Shown one piece after another: positions 53,438-61,740 of a DNA stretch of 64,000 bases. A program made the translations under genes and the position numbers. The DNA is from Motilimonas cestriensis (GTDB lineage: Bacteria; Pseudomonadota; Gammaproteobacteria; Enterobacterales; CBDFNC01), in NCBI RefSeq assembly GCF_021295315.1, contig NZ_JAIMJA010000013.1, positions 1-64,000 on the forward strand. Direction: 5' to 3'. Each line of letters starts with the position of its first letter. The first letter of the stretch is position 1. The notes under the pieces were generated by a model that was not told the origin of the DNA, did no database searches, and was given only the letters and a program-made list of their open reading frames with translations.

Positions 53438-53728
53438 ATGAGTGAAAAACAGATATATCAGCAAAAGATTCAAGCGCAATTAGATGAATGGAAAGCCGAT
53501 TTAGATAAGCTAAAGGCCAAAGCGTCGGGGGCCAGTGCTGACGCGCAATTAGAATTGCAAAAACAGATTAAGGTATTAGAAAGTAAGCTTGAGGAAGGAA
53601 GGAGTAAATTTGCTGAAATGAGCGATGCCAGCGAAGAGTCGTGGCAGTCGATCAAAAAGGAAATGAGCTCATCGTGGGATGCCACCAAAGCGGCCTTTAA
53701 TGACGCCGTGGCGAAGTTTAAAAAATAG
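53438..53728 (+). CDS. Small coiled-coil protein
   Basis: The 96-aa soluble protein is nearly all charged helix (DEWKADLDKLKAKASGAS, IKVLESKLEEGRSKFAEM) and ends KAAFNDAVAKFKK. Proteins of this kind, apolipoprotein-like and without known role, are common in proteobacteria. The ATG at 53438 is preferred to 53420 for its purine-rich leader. Confidence 0.7.
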   Translation: MSEKQIYQQKIQAQLDEWKADLDKLKAKASGASADAQLELQKQIKVLESKLEEGRSKFAEMSDASEESWQSIKKEMSSSWDATKAAFNDAVAKFKK

Positions 53729-53772
53729 CTCATTTTGGGCTAGCAAAATAGTATATTCCCTCGCAAAAAAAG

Positions 53773-53814
53773 CGGAGTGTCAGAGTTGCAAGCAAGCTCT
53801 GATGCTCCGTTTGT
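53773..53814. terminator. Terminator for the convergent nitroreductase-like gene
   Basis: A 13-bp stem (CGGAGTGTCAGAG with CTCTGATGCTCCG, two G-T pairs) has an 11-base loop. The preceding A-run gives a T-run on the minus strand. Confidence 0.8.
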
Positions 53815-53829
53815 ACTGCCTCGTCAATT

Positions 53830-54993
53830 TTAGTTCGTGATAATCAAATCTCTCACCAAACGCCTTGGCGTATGCGCCGTTGCTGCGGCTTTACCTAAAC
53901 GCACCAGCATTTGCACTGTGTCTGTTTCGGCAATGTTAAATTGCTGCTTAAATGCTTGTTGCAGCGGCAGCATGTCAGGGTATTCTTGCAGCACTTGGCT
54001 CATAGGATGCTGCGCTAACCCCATCGCCGTAGTGGTTAAATTAAGGCGGCAGTAATCGCGGCCAATTTTAACTTGATCGAGGCGGCTGTTGGTTTTTGTG
54101 CTTAACCAAGCAAAAGTGCTGGTGGATTGACTGGCCGAGCGTGCTACTTCGACACTTTGTTTGCCAAAATCACTCGGATCCTTTTCGGTGCTCGCGCGAT
54201 CAAGAATAAAGGTTTCCGCGACGAATTTTTTGATTCCAGTGACGCCAGAGTGAGCGAGGCCAAAGCCATCGCGATATTTGGCAACTTCGGCATCGTTAAA
54301 GCGAAACATTTTAATGGTTTCCATGTCTCTTGCTTGATTACCTACTTCAATCTGCATCGCTTCGGTCAGCATTTGTTGCATATAAGCTTGCTGCTCTTTG
54401 CCATCTACTAGGGTTAATTGACCGCTGCTGCTATTTGCCCACAGTGTAAGTTGCGCCTTTTGCTTTGGTGTCAGCAAGCTATTGTCGTACTCACGCTTGT
54501 TCGACTGGCGAGTAAGCAGGTGAGAAAACAGGGGATCAGTTGCCATGTCATTTTGCTCTAGCAACGTGATCCGAGCGACGGGAAGATCTTCAATGACAAG
54601 GTTGCTGTACTCGCCATCTGGGAAGTAGTCGATATCGGCCTGATAACCATAAGCGGTAGCGGCGATACTTAAGGTTTCTAAAAAAGTGCCTTGGCCAATG
54701 TGAATTTGCCGTGCATAAGGGTCAGTTTCTGGCAATAAGCGCTCTTGATCAACAAATAAATCGAAGCTATTAGGACTGTTTAATTTAATCAGCCAAGGCT
54801 GTTTATTATGTGGATTAGGGCAAAGAATGGCGTAAGCCAATACCTTTAAGCGAATATCTTTTTCATCTGCAGCGGGCCCATTCCAGCCAAAATCGACTGC
54901 GGCGCTGCCGTCAGAGCAACCCAATAGCGCGCTGCTAAAGGTGGTAGCAGCGGCACCCACTCCAATCATTTTGATAAAACCTCGACGATCCAT
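53830..54993 (-). CDS. Tat-exported nitroreductase-fold protein (Acg-like)
   Basis: The 387-aa protein begins with a twin-arginine signal (MDRRGFIKMIGVGAAATTF) ending at a lipobox-like LLGC. The body has AYAILCPNPHNKQPWLIKL, YARQIHIGQGTFLETLSIAA and a tail HPMSQVLQEYP..FNIAETDTVQMLVRLG, the split nitroreductase pattern of Acg/TM1586-like FMN proteins. Its upstream region shares two operators with the divergent MarR regulator, so that protein probably represses it. Confidence 0.82.
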   Translation of the reverse strand: MDRRGFIKMIGVGAAATTFSSALLGCSDGSAAVDFGWNGPAADEKDIRLKVLAYAILCPNPHNKQPWLIKLNSPNSFDLFVDQERLLPETDPYARQIHIGQGTFLETLSIAATAYGYQADIDYFPDGEYSNLVIEDLPVARITLLEQNDMATDPLFSHLLTRQSNKREYDNSLLTPKQKAQLTLWANSSSGQLTLVDGKEQQAYMQQMLTEAMQIEVGNQARDMETIKMFRFNDAEVAKYRDGFGLAHSGVTGIKKFVAETFILDRASTEKDPSDFGKQSVEVARSASQSTSTFAWLSTKTNSRLDQVKIGRDYCRLNLTTTAMGLAQHPMSQVLQEYPDMLPLQQAFKQQFNIAETDTVQMLVRLGKAAATAHTPRRLVRDLIITN

Positions 54994-55022
54994 AGTAATA
55001 CTCCTAAGCAACTTTTCGAATA

Positions 55023-55064
55023 TTTACATTCCTAGGAATGTAAATTAGTATTCCTTGGAATGTT
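55023..55064. promoter_or_regulatory. Twin palindromic operators for the MarR regulator
   Basis: Site 1 (55023-55044) is a perfect 22-bp palindrome with arm TTTACATTCCT. Site 2 (about 55050-55061) is ATTCC-TT-GGAAT. Centres are about 22 bases apart, two turns of the helix, and both lie between the divergent starts. Confidence 0.8.
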
Positions 55065-55089
55065 TGTCAATGCTTGTGCGGGAGGAAGC

Positions 55090-55548
55090 ATGAATTTAAC
55101 AGAGCAAAAGCAGCTGCGGATCATGATACAGCTAGGGATTATTCAGCAGTTAATGACCACGCGTACTCATCAGTTGTTTAAAAATTTCAGCATTAATCCG
55201 TCAGAATTTTCACTATTGAGTCATTTCAGCCATCAGCCAACGCGCAGCTGGACGATTTCTGAATTAGCGAATGTGATGGAAATGAATCAGCCTGGCATTA
55301 CCAAGCTGGTCGCCAGTTTGCTTGATAAATCGGCTCTCCATGCCGAGGTTGATGCGCAAGATAAGCGTAAACGTCATTTAACTATTACTAAGCAAGGATT
55401 GAATTTGTGCGGTGAGATCATGCAAAAGCTACAGCCTGATATCAGTGCTTGTTTTGCCGATTGGCAAGACCAAGAATTAGATCAACTGCTGGCAACCAGT
55501 GAAAAAATGATGCGTTGGTTGGATGATAATCGGTTGAAAAGTAATTGA
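55090..55548 (+). CDS. MarR family transcriptional regulator
   Basis: The 152-aa protein has the winged helix SLLSHFSHQPTRSWTISELA, then NQPGITKLVASLLDKSALH and a wing with DAQDKRKRHLTITKQG, the MarR consensus. The ATG at 55090 with GGGAGGAAG is clearly better than 55060. It is divergent from the nitroreductase-like gene and probably represses both through the palindromes. Confidence 0.92.
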   Translation: MNLTEQKQLRIMIQLGIIQQLMTTRTHQLFKNFSINPSEFSLLSHFSHQPTRSWTISELANVMEMNQPGITKLVASLLDKSALHAEVDAQDKRKRHLTITKQGLNLCGEIMQKLQPDISACFADWQDQELDQLLATSEKMMRWLDDNRLKSN

Positions 55549-55698
55549 TGATGTAGTTAAGACGATATTAAATCGCGTTCATTGACCGAACTAACCTGTA
55601 AGAAGTAGTGCGAATTTACTATATTTTTATGTTTGTTTGATAAATATAGGGGAGCTTCATATACTCATCCATTTCTTTACTAATAAAAAGGTTTTGGT

Positions 55699-57777
55699 TT
55701 GAAAAAGGTCCTCGTTTTATCCACGTTGTTTTTATCGCCCCTAACATTCGCTAATTCAGTGATAACCCTAGACAGTGATCCGGGTGATTGGATTGGTGGT
55801 GGTCAATCACACACGTTAAACGGTGAATTTACTAGTTCGATTGAAGCTGGGAAAATTACTATTTCTCACCCGAGTGGTTTCAACTTCACTTTTAGACCCC
55901 CGAATGATCGTAATTTAGCTCCCGGCGCTTACCTTAATGCTGAGCGTGATGCCTTTAAGGGGCCTTTTAATGCAGGTATGGCTGTAGGGGCAACGGGTCG
56001 TGGTTGTAACAAAATCACTGGTGAATTTTATATTTACGAAATGGACTTAAATACTTCGGCCCCCAGCTTAGCGCTGGATTTTGTGCAGTACTGTGATTCA
56101 ACAGATAGCAAACTTGAGGGAAGTATTCGTATCAATAATGATGCGCTTATACCCTACCAGTTGCCGTTAGCTGTGATTCAAAAAAATGCAGGTCAAGTGG
56201 TTGAAGGCGGTGATTTAGTACTTGATGGCTCGCGTTCTAAATCAAACACAAGCACGATTGATAGTTATTACTGGGAATACGTGAGTGGTCCTGCTATTAG
56301 TATTATAAATCCAACGGCAGCACAAACTCAGATAGCCTTTGCCAACGATATTGCGTTGGGCGGTGAAGATCTCACGTTGAAGTTATCGGTAACAGATAGT
56401 CAGGGCTTACCGGCGACAACAATTGAAACCTTTCATGTTGCTAGTAAAAGTGATCCTCGTTCATTTTTTACTATGCGCAGTAGCAATGGTGACTATATTG
56501 GTCAAGGCAAAGTATGGAACTATGATTCTGCCAATAGCCTGATGACTGCACGTAAAAATTACGACAATGGTGTTTCTGTTTCGATTCAAGGTAGTGAAAG
56601 TTGGACAGCAAATTTTGCTGCTGCTGATGAAGCGCAGTTAACTTCAGGTCGTTATTTGGACGCCACTCGTTTTCCATTTCAGGCTGCTGGCGTGGCTGGC
56701 TTGAGTGTTTCGGGCGACGGCCGTGGTTGTAATAAAAGCATCGGTAACTTTGAGGTGCTACAGCTAGCGTGGAGCAAAGGCCAACCCGAGCAGCTTTCAG
56801 CCACCTTTGAGCAGCGCTGTGAGAATTCTGCAGCGCTACTCAAGGGCGAAATCGCGATCAATGCACTGCATCCAAGCGTGCCAAGTGCAAATGCTGGTGA
56901 AAGCATTACTGTTACAGAACATAAGATCGTTAATCTAAATGGCTCAGGCTCTTTTGATAGATTAGGTGAGCTGGCTAGTTATCAGTGGTCAGCAAGTGGC
57001 TTAACCATTACAAACGCTCAGGACTCTAGAGCCCACTTTATTGCTCCTGCATTAGCTGATAGGGAGCAGAGTCAAACCTTTGATGTGCAACTGCTAGTGA
57101 AAGATAACGAAGGCTATCAAGCTAACGATATCGTTACAGTAACGGTATTAGCTGATAACCAAGCCCCTTTGGCTGTCAATGATCAAGTTGAGGTAATCGC
57201 GGGTGAGGCAACAGAATTGACTCCTCTCGATAATGACGTTGACCCAGATGGTAACCTGCAACAGGATTCCATCGTCATTAAAGCGCAACCTCAGTTTGGC
57301 TCAGTTGCTGTCAATGCACAGGGGGTACTAACATATACGGCAACGGATTTAGCCCAAGAAAGCGATCGCTTAACTTATGTGGTGTTGGATAATGATGGCG
57401 CAGAGTCAAATGTAGCGACCATTGAGGTTGTGATTAAAGCCAAGGTTGTTGAGCCTAACTGGCCTGAGTTTGTGCTTGGTAAAACAGTGGTAAAAAATGG
57501 TGATATCGTGGCGTATAACGGCAGGTGTTACCAAGCCAAAAATAATCCCGGTTTGTGGGAAGCCCCTAAAGCAAACTCATGGTTCTGGGAGCAAATTGCT
57601 TGTGACACCATTGTTGATCCAACGGAGCCCGATGTACTAGCTTGGCAGGCTAACCAAGCCTATAACGCTGGGGATGTGGTCACCTATTCAGGGCTTAAAT
57701 TTCAAGCCAGATGGTGGACCAAGGGAGTACAGCCTGACCCCTCTAATATTTGGGGCGTTTGGAAAAAGTTAGACTAA
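55699..57777 (+). CDS. Secreted multidomain protein with PKD-like and chitin-binding-type modules
   Basis: The 692-aa protein has a signal peptide (LKKVLVLSTLFLSPLTFA, TTG start with AAGG upstream). Residues about 19-155 and 255-390 are two copies of one unrecognised domain (GDWIGGGQSHT.. and GDYIGQGKVWN.., each ending in a GRGCNK block and a later cysteine). PKD-like domains follow each. Then there is a VCBS/Big-like domain (DNDVDPDGNLQQDSI), and two CBM5/12-like modules end the protein (YNGRCYQAKNN.., YNAGDVVTYSGLKFQARWW). It probably binds chitin or a similar polymer. No catalytic domain is seen. Confidence 0.8.
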   Translation: MKKVLVLSTLFLSPLTFANSVITLDSDPGDWIGGGQSHTLNGEFTSSIEAGKITISHPSGFNFTFRPPNDRNLAPGAYLNAERDAFKGPFNAGMAVGATGRGCNKITGEFYIYEMDLNTSAPSLALDFVQYCDSTDSKLEGSIRINNDALIPYQLPLAVIQKNAGQVVEGGDLVLDGSRSKSNTSTIDSYYWEYVSGPAISIINPTAAQTQIAFANDIALGGEDLTLKLSVTDSQGLPATTIETFHVASKSDPRSFFTMRSSNGDYIGQGKVWNYDSANSLMTARKNYDNGVSVSIQGSESWTANFAAADEAQLTSGRYLDATRFPFQAAGVAGLSVSGDGRGCNKSIGNFEVLQLAWSKGQPEQLSATFEQRCENSAALLKGEIAINALHPSVPSANAGESITVTEHKIVNLNGSGSFDRLGELASYQWSASGLTITNAQDSRAHFIAPALADREQSQTFDVQLLVKDNEGYQANDIVTVTVLADNQAPLAVNDQVEVIAGEATELTPLDNDVDPDGNLQQDSIVIKAQPQFGSVAVNAQGVLTYTATDLAQESDRLTYVVLDNDGAESNVATIEVVIKAKVVEPNWPEFVLGKTVVKNGDIVAYNGRCYQAKNNPGLWEAPKANSWFWEQIACDTIVDPTEPDVLAWQANQAYNAGDVVTYSGLKFQARWWTKGVQPDPSNIWGVWKKLD

Positions 57778-58092
57778 CCTGAGATCTGCTTAAGCAACCT
57801 TTAAAGTAGTTAGCTCTAGAGCAATTAGATTAAGGTGTGGCTTGTTGTCCTTAAAACAATAAGCCACCAACCCTGCGAGTAAATTCAACATAAAGCCATT
57901 CTGAGATTTTTCTGTCCCATAAAGAGGCTGCTTTGCATTTGTCGTAACCCGATTGGGTTAGTGGGCGGGATTGATACGTTTGCTTATGTGGGGGAAATCC
58001 GATGATGTACTATGAACATTTGTTTCTTAATGGATAGCCAAATTAACTATGCCATTTCAGGATCCAGAGTGTGATTGTGTCGGGTAAAAAAT
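57778..58092. other. Intergenic region, no gene seen
   Basis: This stretch holds the 3' side of the secreted protein gene and upstream DNA of a candidate small ORF. Only a short AACCCGATTGGGTT hairpin is visible. Confidence 0.45.
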
Positions 58093-58221
58093 ATGAGAAG
58101 AGTGAGTGTTATTATTGTTATTGTGGCCTTAATTTGTTTCTTTGCTCCTCGACTCGTCGATAAAAAAGAAAGAATTGATGCGATAGCTGAGTCTGTTGAG
58201 GCTATGGAAGAATCGCCATAA
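58093..58221 (+). CDS. Candidate 42-aa single-span membrane peptide
   Basis: ATG opens MRRVSVIIVIVALICFFAPR followed by LVDKKERIDAIAESVEAMEESP and a stop. A positively charged start, a 15-residue hydrophobic segment and an acidic tail make a convincing small membrane protein. The ribosome site is weak (GGGTAA), so expression is uncertain. Confidence 0.4.
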   Translation: MRRVSVIIVIVALICFFAPRLVDKKERIDAIAESVEAMEESP

Positions 58222-58390
58222 CTTTGTCAGTTAATAACATTTAGCAGGTTTGGTCAAAACAAATCATCTGGTTGGTAAATGTAATAGTCAGTTGGATTCA
58301 TGCGCTGACATCATGCAGAAAATGGTAAATGGATAGCAATGTAATAATGCGCGAAACAAGCTAAATGGGTTTTGTTTTAAGGAGGATACT

Positions 58391-58474
58391 GTGCATATCC
58401 GTGAGTCCTTGAAAGCTGCAAGTACACTGAACCGTTGTGCTGCTATTGCTGCTAAATCGTGCCCAGATTTTTAA
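58391..58474 (+). CDS. Candidate 27-aa leader peptide with a strong ribosome site
   Basis: AAGGAGG lies six bases before a GTG opening MHIRESLKAASTLNRCAAIA and then AKSCPDF. The ribosome site is the best in this part of the window. The next gene starts nine bases after its stop, so it may serve as a leader or a real peptide. Confidence 0.45.
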   Translation: MHIRESLKAASTLNRCAAIAAKSCPDF

Positions 58475-58483
58475 GGGAACTGC

Positions 58484-59137
58484 ATGAGAGAAGAAAATGA
58501 AATAGCTTTGAGTGAGTTTGAGCGCTCACTCTCTCGGCCAACAATGCTATCTGATCCGTGTCAAGAATATGGTGAAGATTGCTTAGGCAAAATTCTAGCG
58601 AAGAGCGACCAGCAGCTTTCAGGGGTAGACTACTCGATTTTGTTTAATACCAACTTACCTTGTGGTAAGAACACTGAGACGATGTATTTCTTACCCGCTT
58701 CAATTGATTATTTATCAGGTTTACCCGCCGAGCATGCTGAGATGCTAGAGGAATGGCTCGGCTTTATCGTAAAGAACATTCCTGATATCGAGTCCTTGAA
58801 CTTAATGAACAGCTTTATCTCACTATTGGCAATTATGTTTGAAAGCGTAACTTCTTCTTATGATGTTGTTAGCATGGGGGATGAAGAGTGTGGAGAAAAG
58901 GGATGGGGTATCAGTCATTTTGAGTATGTCAGGGGTAGCCTAATCGTTTGCGGCTTGGTCCAAGAGCTGTCGCGGACTCGCCAAGGAAAAATGATTGCGA
59001 AAGGTTTTATCGAGCATCTCTTAGGGAGAAATGACGAGGCTGCAAATCAGTGGTTGATTGAGATAGCTAGTGAGTGTGAGGAAGAAATTGATATCTTTCT
59101 TTCGACTGAGCAGTTTGACAAGTTGCTATTGGATTGA
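58484..59137 (+). CDS. Hypothetical acidic protein
   Basis: The 217-aa soluble protein is strongly acidic, with seven cysteines (two in DPCQEYGEDC, one each in NLPCGK, DEECGE, LIVCGL and SECEEE) and no signal. The C-terminal QWLIEIASECEEEIDIFLS is helical. I know no family. It follows the 27-aa leader ORF. Confidence 0.6.
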   Translation: MREENEIALSEFERSLSRPTMLSDPCQEYGEDCLGKILAKSDQQLSGVDYSILFNTNLPCGKNTETMYFLPASIDYLSGLPAEHAEMLEEWLGFIVKNIPDIESLNLMNSFISLLAIMFESVTSSYDVVSMGDEECGEKGWGISHFEYVRGSLIVCGLVQELSRTRQGKMIAKGFIEHLLGRNDEAANQWLIEIASECEEEIDIFLSTEQFDKLLLD

Positions 59138-59304
59138 ATCAGCGATAGGAAAATAGTGGACACCCACTCATTTGCTCATGAATACGTGGATGGCGAAATA
59201 TCTCCCTATACGCTTTGCGTTTTTATCCCTGAAAACGAAATTTTGCAGTAAAAATATACTTTATCAATTCGTAATAGACTTAAGCAAAACTGAAGCTAAT
59301 TAAG

Positions 59305-60543
59305 CTATAACGTACTCTTGGGCGGTATGGCCACGTTGGCGAACACTAACCCAGCCACCAAAGACATAAAGATCAAGAAGGTTTGTGAGCCGAGGTTGGG
59401 CACGTTTACGATGGATTCGCCCAACACTAAGCTGTTTAAGCTGATGTAAGTTTTACTGCCGGGTACCAGCAATACGATGCCTTGCAGTAACACCACTGAC
59501 GCGGGCGATCTGGTCCAGCGCGCATAAAGGTTGCCGTAAACACCCACGGCAAAAGCGCCAAGAAAGGGGCCCAGCGCTTCACCCAAATAATAACTGCCGA
59601 GAAAGCTTGCCGCATAAGCAATCACACCTGCTAATACGCCCCATACGATGTCTTTGCTGCGCACTTTAAATACCACAGCTAAGCCAACTGAAAGTAACAA
59701 TACGCCCAGCCACTTGGTCCAAAATGGCATCACTTCGGGTTGTGGATGAATGGCTTGGCCCCAGCAAAGGGCGCCTAATGCCATCCCGAGAACCGCGCCA
59801 AAATACAGCTTAAACAACACCATAATGGCATCCATCAGGCGTGTGGTGCCAGAAACTAGCTCGCGAGAAGCTAGCTCACTGAGCGCCATGGTGAGGGATA
59901 ATCCGGGAATAAATATAATGATGGCCGACAACACCGCCACAGACACATTAAGCTGGCTTTCAAACGTGGCAATGCCCATGGCAAAAAACGCAGAGCAAAG
60001 TGCTACCAAGGGCTCTAACGAGTCTGACACGCGGCGCGAATATTCGGCGCGCACTACCAAAAAGTAAACCACTAAGCTTAATAAAGCGGCCCATAATGTG
60101 GTTGGCCAATTACTCGACATTAGCATCGCAAAAGCGCCACCACTGGCAGCATAGGCTAGCGCCACCCAAGTTTGATGATAAGGGTTAGGTTTGTTTTGAA
60201 TTTCTTTAAGGCGCAATAAGGCTTGGGTTAAATTCATGTCGGTTGTTTGCACTTGCTGCACCAGTTCGTTGGTACTTGCAAGGCTGCCTAAGTCAATTTC
60301 ACCGGGCTTAACTCTCACGATATGAGTACTTTCTAATGGTTGATCATCAGGGTTGTCTGTGGGTAGCCAAAGCACAAAAGTAAGGGATGTGGGGGTGACC
60401 AAAAAGGAGCCTTGTAGCCCCATGGTTTCTGCCACACTTTTTAAGTGCGCTTCTAGACGATAAGCGGGGGTACCAAATTGATGCAATGCTTTGCCTAATT
60501 TGATGATAAAGCGACGCTTAATGTCGAAAGAGTTTTGGCTCAT
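59305..60543 (-). CDS. Threonine/serine exporter family protein (ThrE-like)
   Basis: The 412-aa protein has the two ThrE domains. The first is a cytoplasmic N-terminal part (KLGKALHQFGTPAYRLEAHL) with five spans. The second is a C-terminal five-span domain (YGNLYARWTRSPASVVLLQG, LVPGS). It exports threonine and serine in Corynebacterium. The nearby serine genes make a serine link possible. Confidence 0.9.
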   Translation of the reverse strand: MSQNSFDIKRRFIIKLGKALHQFGTPAYRLEAHLKSVAETMGLQGSFLVTPTSLTFVLWLPTDNPDDQPLESTHIVRVKPGEIDLGSLASTNELVQQVQTTDMNLTQALLRLKEIQNKPNPYHQTWVALAYAASGGAFAMLMSSNWPTTLWAALLSLVVYFLVVRAEYSRRVSDSLEPLVALCSAFFAMGIATFESQLNVSVAVLSAIIIFIPGLSLTMALSELASRELVSGTTRLMDAIMVLFKLYFGAVLGMALGALCWGQAIHPQPEVMPFWTKWLGVLLLSVGLAVVFKVRSKDIVWGVLAGVIAYAASFLGSYYLGEALGPFLGAFAVGVYGNLYARWTRSPASVVLLQGIVLLVPGSKTYISLNSLVLGESIVNVPNLGSQTFLIFMSLVAGLVFANVAIPPKSTL

Positions 60544-60844
60544 AGGGCTGAAAAATACCTGATAGTGAGTGAGTTAAATGATGGCCTGATTCTAGCCAGA
60601 CTTTGATCGTATTCATACCGAGAAATTATAGAATATTCAGCTGAATATATGGCTAAACATCTATATTAATCTAGTGTGCTCGGTATACATATTGCTGTTT
60701 TGTGGCGAAGCAATTTATTATCACTTCGCTTTAACGTGTTTTGTATTTATCGTACGTGTTCATGATGACTTGGGGTCCGAATGATTGATGCTTCTACTAA
60801 ACTGAAAGGGGTAGTTATTAATCCTTTAATAAGTAGAAGGCTTT

Positions 60845-61657
60845 ATGGATATTCCTCGCGCGTTGTGGGTTATCACCGCAGCAAATAAATCTGCCAGTGC
60901 AGTGCCGAAAGTGGTGCAACTGTGTCGTGGCCAGTCGCTACACTGTTTATCTATTTTTCCTACTAATAACATGCAAGAACAAGGCGTCGCTGAGGCGTTT
61001 TTTCCGCGCTTGCAGCAACGTGTTGCACCTCATCAAATTCCGTTGCAGTGTGAGTTTCGCAGTGGTGATTGGTTTGATACCACACAAGATTATTTGGCCG
61101 AACATCATTGCACTCACTTAATCGTTAATCCCTACACGAAACAGGGTGATCGTCTTGAAAGTGATCGCGCGCTGTTACGGATGTTGCAGCAAAGTGTAGT
61201 GGATGTATATGTGTTGTCGATGCAACCTTGGTCAAATCAGCAGTGTGTGCTGGTGGCCCTTGATTTAAGTCATCAAAGTAGTAAGGTGTTTGCGCACGCA
61301 CATCAAGTCGCGCAGCAATTGTCACTGCCCTTAGAGGTGGTATTTATTGTTGATTTGCTACAGCAAGCCCATATTGCCGATGAAGTATTATTGCAACAAA
61401 CGCAATTGTTGAGCGAGACAATTTTAAACGCTAAGCAACACATGTCGGCGTTAATTAAGCACAGCCAAGTGGCAGTAAGTGAGATCCATTATCGCATTGG
61501 CCAGCGCGATCAGCAGTTAATTCAGCAACTAAAAGCAAGCCAAGTGGCTATGTTGGTAATGGGGCAACATCATCACGTCGACCTTATTGGCGGTGACGGT
61601 GTGGCGCACTTATTAGATGAGCAAGAGGTTGACTTGTGTGTAGTCGCGACATCTTAA
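60845..61657 (+). CDS. Universal stress protein family, tandem UspA domains
   Basis: The 270-aa protein has two UspA halves. The C-terminal half has VLVALDLSHQSSKVFAHAHQV and ends QLKASQVAMLVMGQHHHVDL with a degenerate ATP loop (GGDGVAHLL). The first half (LWVITAANKSASAVPKVVQL) is diverged. It is of UspE-like layout but shorter than E. coli UspE (316 aa). Confidence 0.8.
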   Translation: MDIPRALWVITAANKSASAVPKVVQLCRGQSLHCLSIFPTNNMQEQGVAEAFFPRLQQRVAPHQIPLQCEFRSGDWFDTTQDYLAEHHCTHLIVNPYTKQGDRLESDRALLRMLQQSVVDVYVLSMQPWSNQQCVLVALDLSHQSSKVFAHAHQVAQQLSLPLEVVFIVDLLQQAHIADEVLLQQTQLLSETILNAKQHMSALIKHSQVAVSEIHYRIGQRDQQLIQQLKASQVAMLVMGQHHHVDLIGGDGVAHLLDEQEVDLCVVATS

Positions 61658-61740
61658 CCGCGCACTTTCGCCGGTTATGGTTATTTTTCTCATCCCCTAA
61701 CTAAGAAAGTGAGTGCTAAAACAGACTTCATTCGATGATG

